A stretch of 6,418 bases of DNA from an uncultured Bacteroidales bacterium (GTDB taxonomy: Bacteria; Bacteroidota; Bacteroidia; Bacteroidales; UBA4417), in the NCBI GenBank assembly GCA_937965665.1, contig CALCJE010000225.1, forward strand, positions 1 to 6,418, written 5' to 3'. Positions 1-6,362 of this stretch are shown one piece after another; position 1 is the stretch's first letter, and each line of letters starts with the position of its first letter. Made by a program: the position numbers and the translations under genes. A model generated the notes under the pieces. It searched no databases. It saw nothing but the letters and a program-made list of their open reading frames with translations, and was not told the origin of the DNA.

Positions 1-920
1 TCTTCATCAAGGTTGATGGAAGTAATTTTAGCCGGGCTTAACGAACGTTGTATATACAGGCTCGAGTTTGAAGTATAGTTAATGACATCGATATTTTCGT
101 TACGAAGTTCGCGTACAATGCCATGAATACGTGAACCTTTCATTCCGACGCAGGCACCAACAGGGTCGATACGGTCGTCGTAAGATTCAACTGCGATTTT
201 GGCTCTTTCGCCGGGAACACGCACAATATTTTTAATGGTGATCAGCCCGTCGAAAATTTCCGGCACTTCGCCTTCGAGCAGACGCTCAAGGAACATGGGC
301 GAAGTACGAGAAAGGATAATGACAGGGGCATTTTTCTTCATGTCAACGCGGGCAACCACCGCACGAATGGTGTCGCCTTTGCGGTAGAAATCACCAGGGA
401 TTTGCTCGGTGCGTGGCATGGTCAGTTCCAGGTCCTCGTCGTCGAGTACCAGTATCTCGTTTTTCCATACCTGGTAAACCTCACCGGTTACAATGTCGCC
501 GATGCGATCCTTGTACTTGCGGAAGATATTGTCTTTTTCATATTCCTGTACTTTTGAGATCAGGTTCTGACGTACGGTAAGAATTTCGCGCCGCCCAATA
601 TCTGCAAGCCTGATGGGCTCAACCACTTCTTCTCCGACTTCGAAGTCGGGTTCAATTTTAATGGCTTCGGAATATGAGATCTGGAGATTTTCGTCTTCCA
701 GTTCATCATCTTCAACAATGGTACGTTTCCGCCAGATTTCGAGGTCACCTTTGTCGACGTTAACAATGATATCGATATTTTCGTCGGTACCATTTTTTTT
801 AATCAACATATGCCTGAATACATCTTCCAGAATACGCATCAGGGTTTCACGATCAATGTTTTTGAATTCTTTGAATTCAGAAAATGTCTCGACCAGGTTG
901 ATGTGCTCCATTTCGCCCAT
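1..920 (-). CDS. nusA: Transcription termination/antitermination factor NusA (3' end outside window)
   Basis: NusA binds RNA polymerase and nascent RNA and modulates pausing, intrinsic termination and antitermination in the cytoplasm. I translated the minus strand from the ATG at 920-918. It stays open for 306 codons to the window edge, so the C-terminal part (rest of KH2 and anything after) is missing. The N-terminal RNAP-binding domain covers about residues 1-130 and includes FSEFKEFKNIDRETLMRILE. An S1 domain runs from about 140 (IGDIVTGEVYQVW) to 207. KH1 covers about 210-288 and has PGERAKIAVES, DRIDPVGACVG and the GxxG loop GMKG at 259-262. The read ends at the start of KH2 (LSPAKITSINLDE). 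The match to Bacteroidota NusA is close throughout. An in-frame ATG at 911 is an alternative start; I chose 920 because it gives the usual short leader before the conserved NTD. There is no clear Shine-Dalgarno sequence. It lies 20 bases after the rimP stop, so the two are almost certainly co-transcribed. infB commonly follows in other bacteria, but that would be outside this window. Confidence 0.97.
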   Translation of the reverse strand, partial: MGEMEHINLVETFSEFKEFKNIDRETLMRILEDVFRHMLIKKNGTDENIDIIVNVDKGDLEIWRKRTIVEDDELEDENLQISYSEAIKIEPDFEVGEEVVEPIRLADIGRREILTVRQNLISKVQEYEKDNIFRKYKDRIGDIVTGEVYQVWKNEILVLDDEDLELTMPRTEQIPGDFYRKGDTIRAVVARVDMKKNAPVIILSRTSPMFLERLLEGEVPEIFDGLITIKNIVRVPGERAKIAVESYDDRIDPVGACVGMKGSRIHGIVRELRNENIDVINYTSNSSLYIQRSLSPAKITSINLDE

Positions 921-940
921 GGCAAATTAATATTTGAGTT

Positions 941-1387
941 TCAGATTTTAATGATTTCTTTGGTTTCCTTTATATCGCTATACAGGAAAGTATGTAAGTT
1001 TTCAGTAATTATTTTTTTAACCTTGGTAACCTGTTTTACAGTAAAGCCAAGTTCGTCGGCTGCTATAAGCGTGCCTTCTATTTTGGTATTATCTTTTTGT
1101 AATACAGCTACTTCGCGGCCAATGTTTTTAATGTACTGTCGCGAAAGCCGGTAGGGCTGATCGAGCCCTGATGAGGATACATTCAGTTCGAAGTCTTCCA
1201 CATCGCGATCGAGCTGCGACTCAATGAATTTGCTCAATTCAATACAGTGTTCAATCAGAACATGGCTATCGCTATCAATAAAAATCCTGATGCGGTTATC
1301 GGGCCTCACTGCAACGCTTACTGCAAAACGATCGGTGCCTTCCAGGTGCTGGTTGGTGAGATCTTTTATGAGTTGTTCGCTGATCAT
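941..1387 (-). CDS. rimP: Ribosome maturation factor RimP
   Basis: RimP assists late 30S ribosomal subunit assembly in the cytoplasm. The 148-residue product has the usual family length of about 150. Its N-terminal alpha/beta domain (about 1-75) ends in the family signature VSSSGLDQP at 70-78, the counterpart of VSSPGLDRP in proteobacterial RimP. The C-terminal SH3-like domain (about 80-148) begins with LSRQYIKNIGREVAV. The start is the ATG at 1387-1385 and the stop is TGA at 943-941. It sits directly upstream of nusA, the most conserved neighbourhood for this gene, and the two form an operon. The start lies 42 bases downstream of the minus-strand terminator at 1430-1449. No exact TAnnTTTG promoter box is visible in that gap; two single-mismatch boxes (1417-1424 and 1404-1411) lack a well-spaced upstream TTTG. 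Part of its transcription may therefore come from further upstream. Confidence 0.96.
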   Translation of the reverse strand: MISEQLIKDLTNQHLEGTDRFAVSVAVRPDNRIRIFIDSDSHVLIEHCIELSKFIESQLDRDVEDFELNVSSSGLDQPYRLSRQYIKNIGREVAVLQKDNTKIEGTLIAADELGFTVKQVTKVKKIITENLHTFLYSDIKETKEIIKI

Positions 1388-1429
1388 TGTATGTATTGGA
1401 TTACAAATAAAAATTTCAAATTAATAAAA

Positions 1430-1449
1430 GAGGGGACAAAAGTCCCCTC
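1430..1449 (-). terminator. Intrinsic terminator between tRNA-Gln and rimP
   Basis: A perfect 8-bp inverted repeat (GAGGGGAC with GTCCCCTC) encloses a 4-base loop. On the minus strand the stem is followed by TTTTATTAATTTG, a U-rich tract, so it stops leftward transcription. On the plus strand the bases after the stem are not U-rich. It lies 146 bases beyond the 3' end of the tRNA and 42 bases before the rimP start. It should therefore end the tRNA transcript and sits inside the rimP leader region. Confidence 0.85.
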
Positions 1450-1595
1450 CACTATTCGTCACGAGTATGAATACGCAAACATGTAAACATACTGTTGAAT
1501 TCTGTTGCCTGGCTCTTATTACTGATGAGTAAGAAGTGAATCAATAGCGCTTTACTTAATTTATAGTTATTGATAACCAGTTGATTGAATTAAAG

Positions 1596-1666
1596 TTGTC
1601 CGACCAGGATTCGAACCTAGACCGAATGGACCAAAACCATTCGTGCTGCCTTTACACCATCGGACA
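1596..1666 (-). tRNA. tRNA-Gln (anticodon UUG)
   Basis: The minus strand folds into a complete 71-base cloverleaf. The acceptor stem has 7 Watson-Crick pairs (TGTCCGA with TCGGACA), including the U1-A72 pair usual for tRNA-Gln. The D stem is 3 bp (GTG with CAC), and the anticodon stem is AATGG with CCATT. The anticodon loop is TTTTGGT, giving anticodon TTG at 1634-1632. The variable region has 4 bases, the T stem is CTAGG with CCTGG (one G-U pair), and the T loop is TTCGAAT. The discriminator base is A at 1596. CCA is not encoded and must be added after transcription. Its promoter is at 1693-1700. It is the first gene of the leftward block that continues into rimP and nusA. Confidence 0.97.
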
Positions 1667-1692
1667 AACTAATTTCTTCCCTTAAAGGACTG

Positions 1693-1700
1693 CAAAAGTA
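1693..1700 (-). promoter_or_regulatory. Bacteroidota-type -7 promoter box for tRNA-Gln
   Basis: The minus strand reads TACTTTTG, an exact match to the TAnnTTTG box recognised by the Bacteroidota primary sigma factor. It lies 26 bases before the tRNA 5' end, so a short leader of about 20 bases is expected. The upstream -33 element is weaker: the nearest TTTG (1726-1729) is 25 bases from the box, longer than the usual 19-22. Strong expression from the -7 box with an AT-rich upstream tract is plausible for a tRNA. Confidence 0.7.
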
Positions 1701-1953
1701 GTATTTTTTTTTAACATATATAAATCAAATGAAAAAAAAGGCAAAAATCTTACTGTTAAATTCCTTGAATCATATACCTGTCAACGGATGTGCCCTTGGT
1801 TGCAGGCGCGATAATGCGATTATGAATTGTTTATTTGTTAAATATGAAGCTGGCAAGCCTGGTAGTTTTCAACGCAATCCATTTGCTGTAAAGGACTCAT
1901 GGGTTTACGCCATGATCTTGTAACGTTTGCATTTTCTTAACAAATACTAAAAA

Positions 1954-1986
1954 TTGTAGATACTTCATAATTATTGGTTAATTTCG
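1954..1986 (+). promoter_or_regulatory. Probable Bacteroidota-type promoter for the GT117 gene
   Basis: TAATTTCG at 1979-1986 matches the TAnnTTTG -7 box at all but one position. A TTG at 1954-1956 lies 22 bases upstream, near the spacing expected for the -33 element. Transcription would start near 1991-1993 and leave a leader of roughly 33 bases before the ATG at 2026. The call rests on motif and spacing only. Confidence 0.5.
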
Positions 1987-2025
1987 TCCCTTCAAAAATT
2001 TGTTTATTCATTAATCCAATTTTTC

Positions 2026-5000
2026 ATGAAAACATTCAGGAAACTGAATAACCTGTTGGGATGGATCGTTTTTGCCTTCGCATCGTGGGTTTATTTGTCA
2101 ACCATTGAGCCTACTGCCAGCTGGTGGGACTGCGGTGAATATATTTCAACCGCGTTTAAACTTCAGGTAGGCCATCCGCCGGGAGCACCTCTTTTCCAGT
2201 TACTGGGCCGTTTTTTCAGTTTGTTTGCCTTTGGCGACACCAGTAAAGTTGCGATGATGGTAAATATTATGTCGGCCCTGAGCAGCTCTGCAACTATTCT
2301 GTTCCTGTTCTGGAGTATTACCATGCTGGGTCTGAAATTCACAAAAGATCAGGAAATCAGCACCGGTCGCATGTATGCTATTTTGGGTAGCGGGCTTGTA
2401 GGAGCACTGGCTTATACTTTCAGTGATTCATTCTGGTTTTCGGCTGTCGAAGGTGAGGTTTATGCCATGTCATCGTTTTTTACAGCCATCGTTTTCTGGG
2501 CTATTCTTAAATGGGACCAGGTAGCCGACGAACCGCACTCGCAGCGCTGGATCATCCTGATAGCATACCTGATGGGACTTTCAATCGGTGTGCATTTGCT
2601 TAACCTGCTGGCTATACCGGCTATTGCCCTGGTATTCTATTTCCGAAAATACAAAACCACCTGGAAAGGTTCATTGCTAACGCTCGGAATCTCGTTTTTT
2701 ATACTCGCCTTTATCATGTTTATGGTTATTCCATATACCGTATTCCTGGCAGGCAAATACGAAATTTTGTTTGTAAATGATTTCGGGCTGCCTTTCAATT
2801 CAGGAACGCTTTTCTATTTCCTTGTATTATTAAGCGTGCTCGTGTGGAGCATCAGGTTTACTTACCAGGATACGCATTCAACGATAAATTATGTGATCGG
2901 TGGAGTGCTTTTACTCCTGTTGGCAATATTCTCGTGGACAACCTTCCTTGGATTACTTGTTGTTATTGGCATTTATTATTGGTACAAAAGCGAACCCGGC
3001 CGGTTAAACCGAAGCCAGGTGAGGGCTGCTGCCAACACGGTGTTCCTGTCCATTGCTTTCCTGGTAGTTGGTTATTCATCATTTTTCATGCTGGTAATTC
3101 GTGCCAACACCAACACACCTATCAATGAAAATGATCCGAGCGACGCAGTAAGTCTTTTATCATACCTCAACCGCGAGCAATACGGAACATGGCCCATAGC
3201 TTACGGGCAGTATTACAATGCACCTCAGGATAAAACAGATCCGTATGATGATGGTACTCCTTTTTATGTGAAGGACACAAAAAAAGGCAAATATGTAATG
3301 ACGGATGACCGCAAAAATACCATCCCTAATTATGATAAAGCTTTCTGTACCATTTTCCCGCGTATGTGGAGTAACCAGAAACCCAGTCATATTTCGGCTT
3401 ATAAATCGTGGGGCAAAATAAAAGGTACCCCTATTGATGTGGTGAATGACGAAGGGAAACCGGAAACATTGTACAAACCTACGTTTGTCGAAAATGTGCG
3501 TTTCTTCCTCCGTTACCAGGTAGGCCATATGTATATGCGCTATTTCTTCTGGAATTTCGTCGGGCGGCAGAATGATATCGAAGGCCACGGCGGCATCCGG
3601 TACGGTAACTGGTTAAGTGGAATTACTCCGCTGGATAGTTATTTCCTGGGTGATCAGTCGAATTTGCCCGATAGCATGAAAAACCCGGCAAATAACAAGT
3701 TCTACTTCCTGCCACTCATTCTGGGGCTATTGGGTTTATACTACCACATCCGAAAGCACACTGATGGGTTTGTAGTGGTATTGCTGCTGTTCTTTATGAC
3801 TGGCCTGGCCATTGTGTTGTATCTCAATATTACTCCCTACCAGCCACGTGAACGAGATTATGCTTTTGCGGGCTCATTCTACGCCTTCGCTATCTGGATA
3901 GGCCTGGGCGTGATGGCGTTGTGGGATATGTTGAAAAAAATAAATGAAAAGTATATTGCCATCCCGATAACTGTGGTTTGCCTTTTGCTGGTGCCAACCA
4001 TCATGGCTAAAGAAGGCTGGGACGATCATAGCCGTGCCAACAAGTATGCTACCCGCGATTTTGCTGCTGACTATCTGAATTCATGTGCACCCAATGCCAT
4101 CCTGATTACCAACGGGGATAACGATACTTTCCCGCTCTGGTACGCCCAGGAGGTTGAAGGCATACGTACAGATGTGCGGGTTGTTAATTTTATGCTTTCG
4201 TCGGGCGATTGGTATGTACACCAGCTCATGCGCAAAATATATGATTCGGACGCTTTGCCGTTCACGCTTTCATACGATCAGTATAATAAAGGGATCAACG
4301 AAGTATGTGCGTATTCAGGCCAATTGCAGGACAGGGTTGAACTACAGGATCTTATCGACCTGATAGCAAGCGACGATCCTTCATCCCGTTTTATGTCGGG
4401 ATCACGCTCCATTGCTATTTATCCTACCAAGAAGGTAAAAATAACAGTTGACTCTGCATCTATGGTTAAAAACGGTATTGTTCCGGCATACCTGGCTGAC
4501 AAAGTGGTGGGAAGCGTTGAATGGGATATCAAGTCGAACTACCTTTATAAAAATGACCTGATGTTGCTCGATTTCCTGGCTAAAAACAAATTTAAACGTC
4601 CGATCTACTTTGCAAGTCCTTCAAGTGTGAGCGATGCCGTCGATGTTGATAAATACTGTTACCAGGAAGGTTTCGTGTACAGGTTTATGCCGGTAAACCC
4701 CGACGAGCGCGATTATATCAAAGGTGTTGGGAGTGTGAATTCGGAATCGTCGTATGATATCCTGATGAACAAATGCAAATGGGGTAACCTGAGTGCACCG
4801 GGCGTATATGTGGATCGCGAAAGTTACCGCAATAGTATGATCCCGAAACAGAATTTTGCCCGTTTGGCCCGTAAATTAAGCATCGAAGGCAAGAATGATT
4901 CAGCTGTTAAAGTTTGTGATTATGTTCAGCAGATTTTCCCTGACAATAAAATACACTTCGATTATTATATGATTCAGTTTGTGGATGTGTATTACAAATC

Positions 5001-5235
5001 GGGTGCCTTCGAAAAAGGAAATAAGCTTGCCGACCGCCTTTTCCAGATTTACCAGCAGAACGCAGACTATTACCTGTCACTCAATCCTGATTATCGTGCC
5101 AACTACGATGAAGATATCAACGAAGCTTTTGGTTTCTTTAATTCGATGAAGCAAATGGCTGATCAGTATAATCAGAAAGTCCTGGCGCAGAAAATCGACA
5201 AATACCTCAATGAGAAAATGGGTGCAATGAAATAA
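2026..5235 (+). CDS. DUF2723 / TMEM260-like (GT117) membrane glycosyltransferase, probable protein O-mannosyltransferase
   Basis: This 1069-residue inner-membrane protein belongs to the DUF2723 (TMEM260-like) family, CAZy GT117, common in Bacteroidota with about 1000-1150 residues. Human TMEM260 is a protein O-mannosyltransferase. By inference this protein transfers a sugar from a lipid carrier to exported proteins on the periplasmic side. About a dozen hydrophobic segments lie at roughly 12-27, 76-105, 114-163 (two), 175-206, 215-245, 262-280, 288-322 (two), 337-360, 563-580, 585-643 (two) and 650-668. The first external loop has E28, D35 and E38 (EPTASWWDCGE), placed like the acidic catalytic residues of GT-C enzymes, and VGHPPGAPL at 48-56. 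A soluble loop covers about 363-560. PRERDYAFAGSFY at 607-619 and ITNGDNDTFPLWYAQ at 694-708 are strongly conserved in relatives. The C-terminal soluble region (about 673-1069) ends in a helical, TPR-like part. The ATG at 2026 starts just before the first membrane segment. The gene is monocistronic, between its own promoter and the terminator at 5262-5286. Substrate and donor are unproven. Confidence 0.88.
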   Translation: MKTFRKLNNLLGWIVFAFASWVYLSTIEPTASWWDCGEYISTAFKLQVGHPPGAPLFQLLGRFFSLFAFGDTSKVAMMVNIMSALSSSATILFLFWSITMLGLKFTKDQEISTGRMYAILGSGLVGALAYTFSDSFWFSAVEGEVYAMSSFFTAIVFWAILKWDQVADEPHSQRWIILIAYLMGLSIGVHLLNLLAIPAIALVFYFRKYKTTWKGSLLTLGISFFILAFIMFMVIPYTVFLAGKYEILFVNDFGLPFNSGTLFYFLVLLSVLVWSIRFTYQDTHSTINYVIGGVLLLLLAIFSWTTFLGLLVVIGIYYWYKSEPGRLNRSQVRAAANTVFLSIAFLVVGYSSFFMLVIRANTNTPINENDPSDAVSLLSYLNREQYGTWPIAYGQYYNAPQDKTDPYDDGTPFYVKDTKKGKYVMTDDRKNTIPNYDKAFCTIFPRMWSNQKPSHISAYKSWGKIKGTPIDVVNDEGKPETLYKPTFVENVRFFLRYQVGHMYMRYFFWNFVGRQNDIEGHGGIRYGNWLSGITPLDSYFLGDQSNLPDSMKNPANNKFYFLPLILGLLGLYYHIRKHTDGFVVVLLLFFMTGLAIVLYLNITPYQPRERDYAFAGSFYAFAIWIGLGVMALWDMLKKINEKYIAIPITVVCLLLVPTIMAKEGWDDHSRANKYATRDFAADYLNSCAPNAILITNGDNDTFPLWYAQEVEGIRTDVRVVNFMLSSGDWYVHQLMRKIYDSDALPFTLSYDQYNKGINEVCAYSGQLQDRVELQDLIDLIASDDPSSRFMSGSRSIAIYPTKKVKITVDSASMVKNGIVPAYLADKVVGSVEWDIKSNYLYKNDLMLLDFLAKNKFKRPIYFASPSSVSDAVDVDKYCYQEGFVYRFMPVNPDERDYIKGVGSVNSESSYDILMNKCKWGNLSAPGVYVDRESYRNSMIPKQNFARLARKLSIEGKNDSAVKVCDYVQQIFPDNKIHFDYYMIQFVDVYYKSGAFEKGNKLADRLFQIYQQNADYYLSLNPDYRANYDEDINEAFGFFNSMKQMADQYNQKVLAQKIDKYLNEKMGAMK

Positions 5236-5261
5236 CCCAGTGCATTTATTTAATGTTTTAT

Positions 5262-5286
5262 AAGGGAGCTTCGGCTCCCTTTTTTT
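5262..5286 (+). terminator. Intrinsic terminator of the GT117 gene (UUCG tetraloop)
   Basis: An 8-bp perfect stem (AAGGGAGC with GCTCCCTT) closes a TTCG loop, the very stable C(UUCG)G tetraloop. It runs into a seven-T tract at 5280-5286. It begins 26 bases after the TAA stop at 5233-5235 and is oriented to end rightward transcription. Confidence 0.93.
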
Positions 5287-5292
5287 ATGATA

Positions 5293-5320
5293 AAGCAGGT
5301 CCCTTTTCCCCGATCTGCTT
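5293..5320 (+). other. Second hairpin just after the terminator
   Basis: AAGCAGGTC (5293-5301) can pair with GATCTGCTT (5312-5320) around a 10-base pyrimidine-rich loop. That makes a 9-bp stem with a single G-U pair. The G-U pair exists only in plus-strand RNA; in minus-strand RNA the same position is an A-C mismatch. No T tract follows on either strand, so it is not a standard intrinsic terminator. It may act as a backup structure for readthrough RNA or mean nothing. Confidence 0.4.
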
Positions 5321-5466
5321 GTTCTGAATACCTTGTTAATTCTTGTGCCAGCAAGATACGTGCTAATCTTGTTATTTATAATGCTGTTCAATTTAGCTCA
5401 CTACGATTATTATTTCAGTTCAATACTATAGCCTAAAGTGCTGGTAACGTGAATTATTTACTGCAT

Positions 5467-5491
5467 AAAAAAAGGAGCCTTGAGCTCCTTT
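5467..5491 (-). terminator. Intrinsic terminator of lgt
   Basis: On the minus strand AAAGGAGC pairs with GCTCCTTT over 8 bp around a 5-base loop, followed by an uninterrupted T tract ending at 5467. It starts 31 bases after the lgt stop codon (5525-5523). With the terminator at 5262-5286 it closes both sides of this convergent junction. Confidence 0.88.
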
Positions 5492-5522
5492 GTGTTTATT
5501 CAGTGCAAGTAAATACAACGAT

Positions 5523-6311
5523 TTATTTGGTGATTTTCGGTTTCCTGGCCAACAGAATAATTCCGCCTATAATAAATGGAATGGAAAGCAGCTGGCCCAT
5601 ATTGAGTGCCATCGAATTTTCAAAATTCACCTGTGGCTCTTTTATAAATTCCACAAGGAGTCTGAACCCGAAAACAGAAATCAGGAAAAAGCCAAACAGG
5701 AATCCTGGCCTTGGTTTCCCGTTCTTTTGAAAGTAGTACCAAAGCAGGAAAAAGAAAATGCCCAGGTAACACAAACCTTCATAAATCTGCGTGGGGTGTC
5801 GTGGCAGGGTTTCACCATTGCGTTCAAAAATAAAGCCCCATGGCAGTTGAGTGAGGTTGCCATAAATTTCGCTATTGAACAAGTTCCCGGTTCTGATAAA
5901 AAAACCGGCGAGGGCAACTACAATTACAATCCTGTCAATCACCCAAAGGAATGGCTGCCTCGTTTTCCTGGCAAAAAGCAGTAACGCAGCAATAATTCCT
6001 ATAGCCGCGCCATGGCTGGCCAATCCTCCCTGCCAGATTTTAAGTATATCGAGCGGATGTGCCAGGTACGATTCGGGTTCGTAAAACAGAACATGGCCAA
6101 GCCGAGCCCCGACAACAGTTGCTATAAGCATATACATGCTGAGCTGATCCAGTAATGGCTCCGGAATATTTTCTTTGCGGAAAATACGTAGCATAATAAA
6201 ATAACCAACTACGAAGGACATGGCAAAAAGTAATCCGTACCAGCGTACACTAACGGGTCCGAGACTGAAAATGGTTGGGCTAACATGCCAGTGGATAAAT
6301 TGCAGAATCAT
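5523..6311 (-). CDS. lgt: Phosphatidylglycerol--prolipoprotein diacylglyceryl transferase
   Basis: Lgt moves the diacylglyceryl group of phosphatidylglycerol onto the lipobox cysteine of prolipoproteins, the first step of lipoprotein maturation at the inner membrane. The 262-residue product is of ordinary length for the family and has about seven membrane segments. Visible family motifs, in order, are RWYG (23-26), GARLGHVLFYE (68-78), GGLASHGAAIG (95-105, with the conserved His at 100), RTGNLFNSEIYG (140-151, the Lgt signature with Arg140, Asn143, Asn146 and Glu148), RHPTQIYE (171-178), FRLLVEFIKEP (216-226, with the conserved Arg217) and NMGQLLS (237-243). All key residues look intact. The start is the ATG at 6311-6309 and the stop is TAA at 5525-5523. 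It has its own promoter just upstream and its own terminator at 5467-5491, so it is probably transcribed alone. Confidence 0.98.
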   Translation of the reverse strand: MILQFIHWHVSPTIFSLGPVSVRWYGLLFAMSFVVGYFIMLRIFRKENIPEPLLDQLSMYMLIATVVGARLGHVLFYEPESYLAHPLDILKIWQGGLASHGAAIGIIAALLLFARKTRQPFLWVIDRIVIVVALAGFFIRTGNLFNSEIYGNLTQLPWGFIFERNGETLPRHPTQIYEGLCYLGIFFFLLWYYFQKNGKPRPGFLFGFFLISVFGFRLLVEFIKEPQVNFENSMALNMGQLLSIPFIIGGIILLARKPKITK

Positions 6312-6331
6312 GTTGATGCTTTTAAGGTTTG

Positions 6332-6362
6332 CAAAAATACTTAGAAAAATCTGAGATGCGAA
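6332..6362 (-). promoter_or_regulatory. Bacteroidota-type promoter for lgt
   Basis: The minus strand has TATTTTTG at 6339-6332, an exact TAnnTTTG -7 box. A TTCG at 6362-6359, one mismatch from the -33 TTTG, lies 19 bases upstream. The box is 20 bases before the lgt ATG, so the leader must be short. The -33 element directly abuts the stop codon of the upstream gene (6365-6363), leaving a very compact junction. Confidence 0.72.

Larger units (their letters stand above)
1667..2025. other. Divergent intergenic region, no convincing gene
   Basis: These 359 bases separate the leftward tRNA and the rightward GT117 gene. They hold the tRNA promoter (1693-1700), an A/T-homopolymer-rich stretch (about 1703-1740) and the probable promoter of the rightward gene (1954-1986). 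The middle part (about 1760-1925) is less AT-rich than its flanks. It contains a 64-codon open frame on the plus strand (1729-1923) that I do not accept as a gene, because its start overlaps the tRNA promoter region and its product resembles nothing I know. I see no RNA gene, repeat or mobile-element end here. Confidence 0.6.

Noticed and set aside
810..1154. 114-codon plus-strand frame across the nusA-rimP junction
   Set aside because: It is antisense to both well-identified genes, and its composition (many Phe, Ser and Ile) is that of reverse-complement coding DNA.
1404..1424. TTAATTTG (1424-1417) and TTTATTTG (1411-1404) on the minus strand as a rimP promoter
   Set aside because: Each is one mismatch from TAnnTTTG, but neither has a TTTG at a suitable -33 distance, and such matches are expected in AT-rich DNA. 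They remain possible but are not supported enough to annotate.
1452..1490. 12-codon minus-strand frame (MFTCLRIHTRDE) ending two bases before the terminator stem, like a leader peptide of an attenuator
   Set aside because: It is too short to distinguish from chance. It has no run of regulatory codons, no visible ribosome-binding site and no alternative antiterminator stem that I could find.
1729..1923. 64-codon open frame on the plus strand (starts MKKKAKILLLNSLNH)
   Set aside because: Its start overlaps the leftward tRNA promoter region in a poly-A tract, no promoter or ribosome-binding context is seen, and the product matches no family I know.
3160..3588. 142-codon open frame on the minus strand inside the GT117 gene
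   Set aside because: It is antisense to a strongly conserved coding region and its product has no recognisable domain.
5077..5391. 104-codon minus-strand frame over the 3' end of the GT117 gene
   Set aside because: It crosses the GT117 terminator and lies antisense to the conserved C-terminal coding region, so it is a shadow frame.
5490..5984. 164-codon plus-strand frame opposite the 3' half of lgt
   Set aside because: It is antisense to lgt, whose motifs are all intact, and its product shows no family features.
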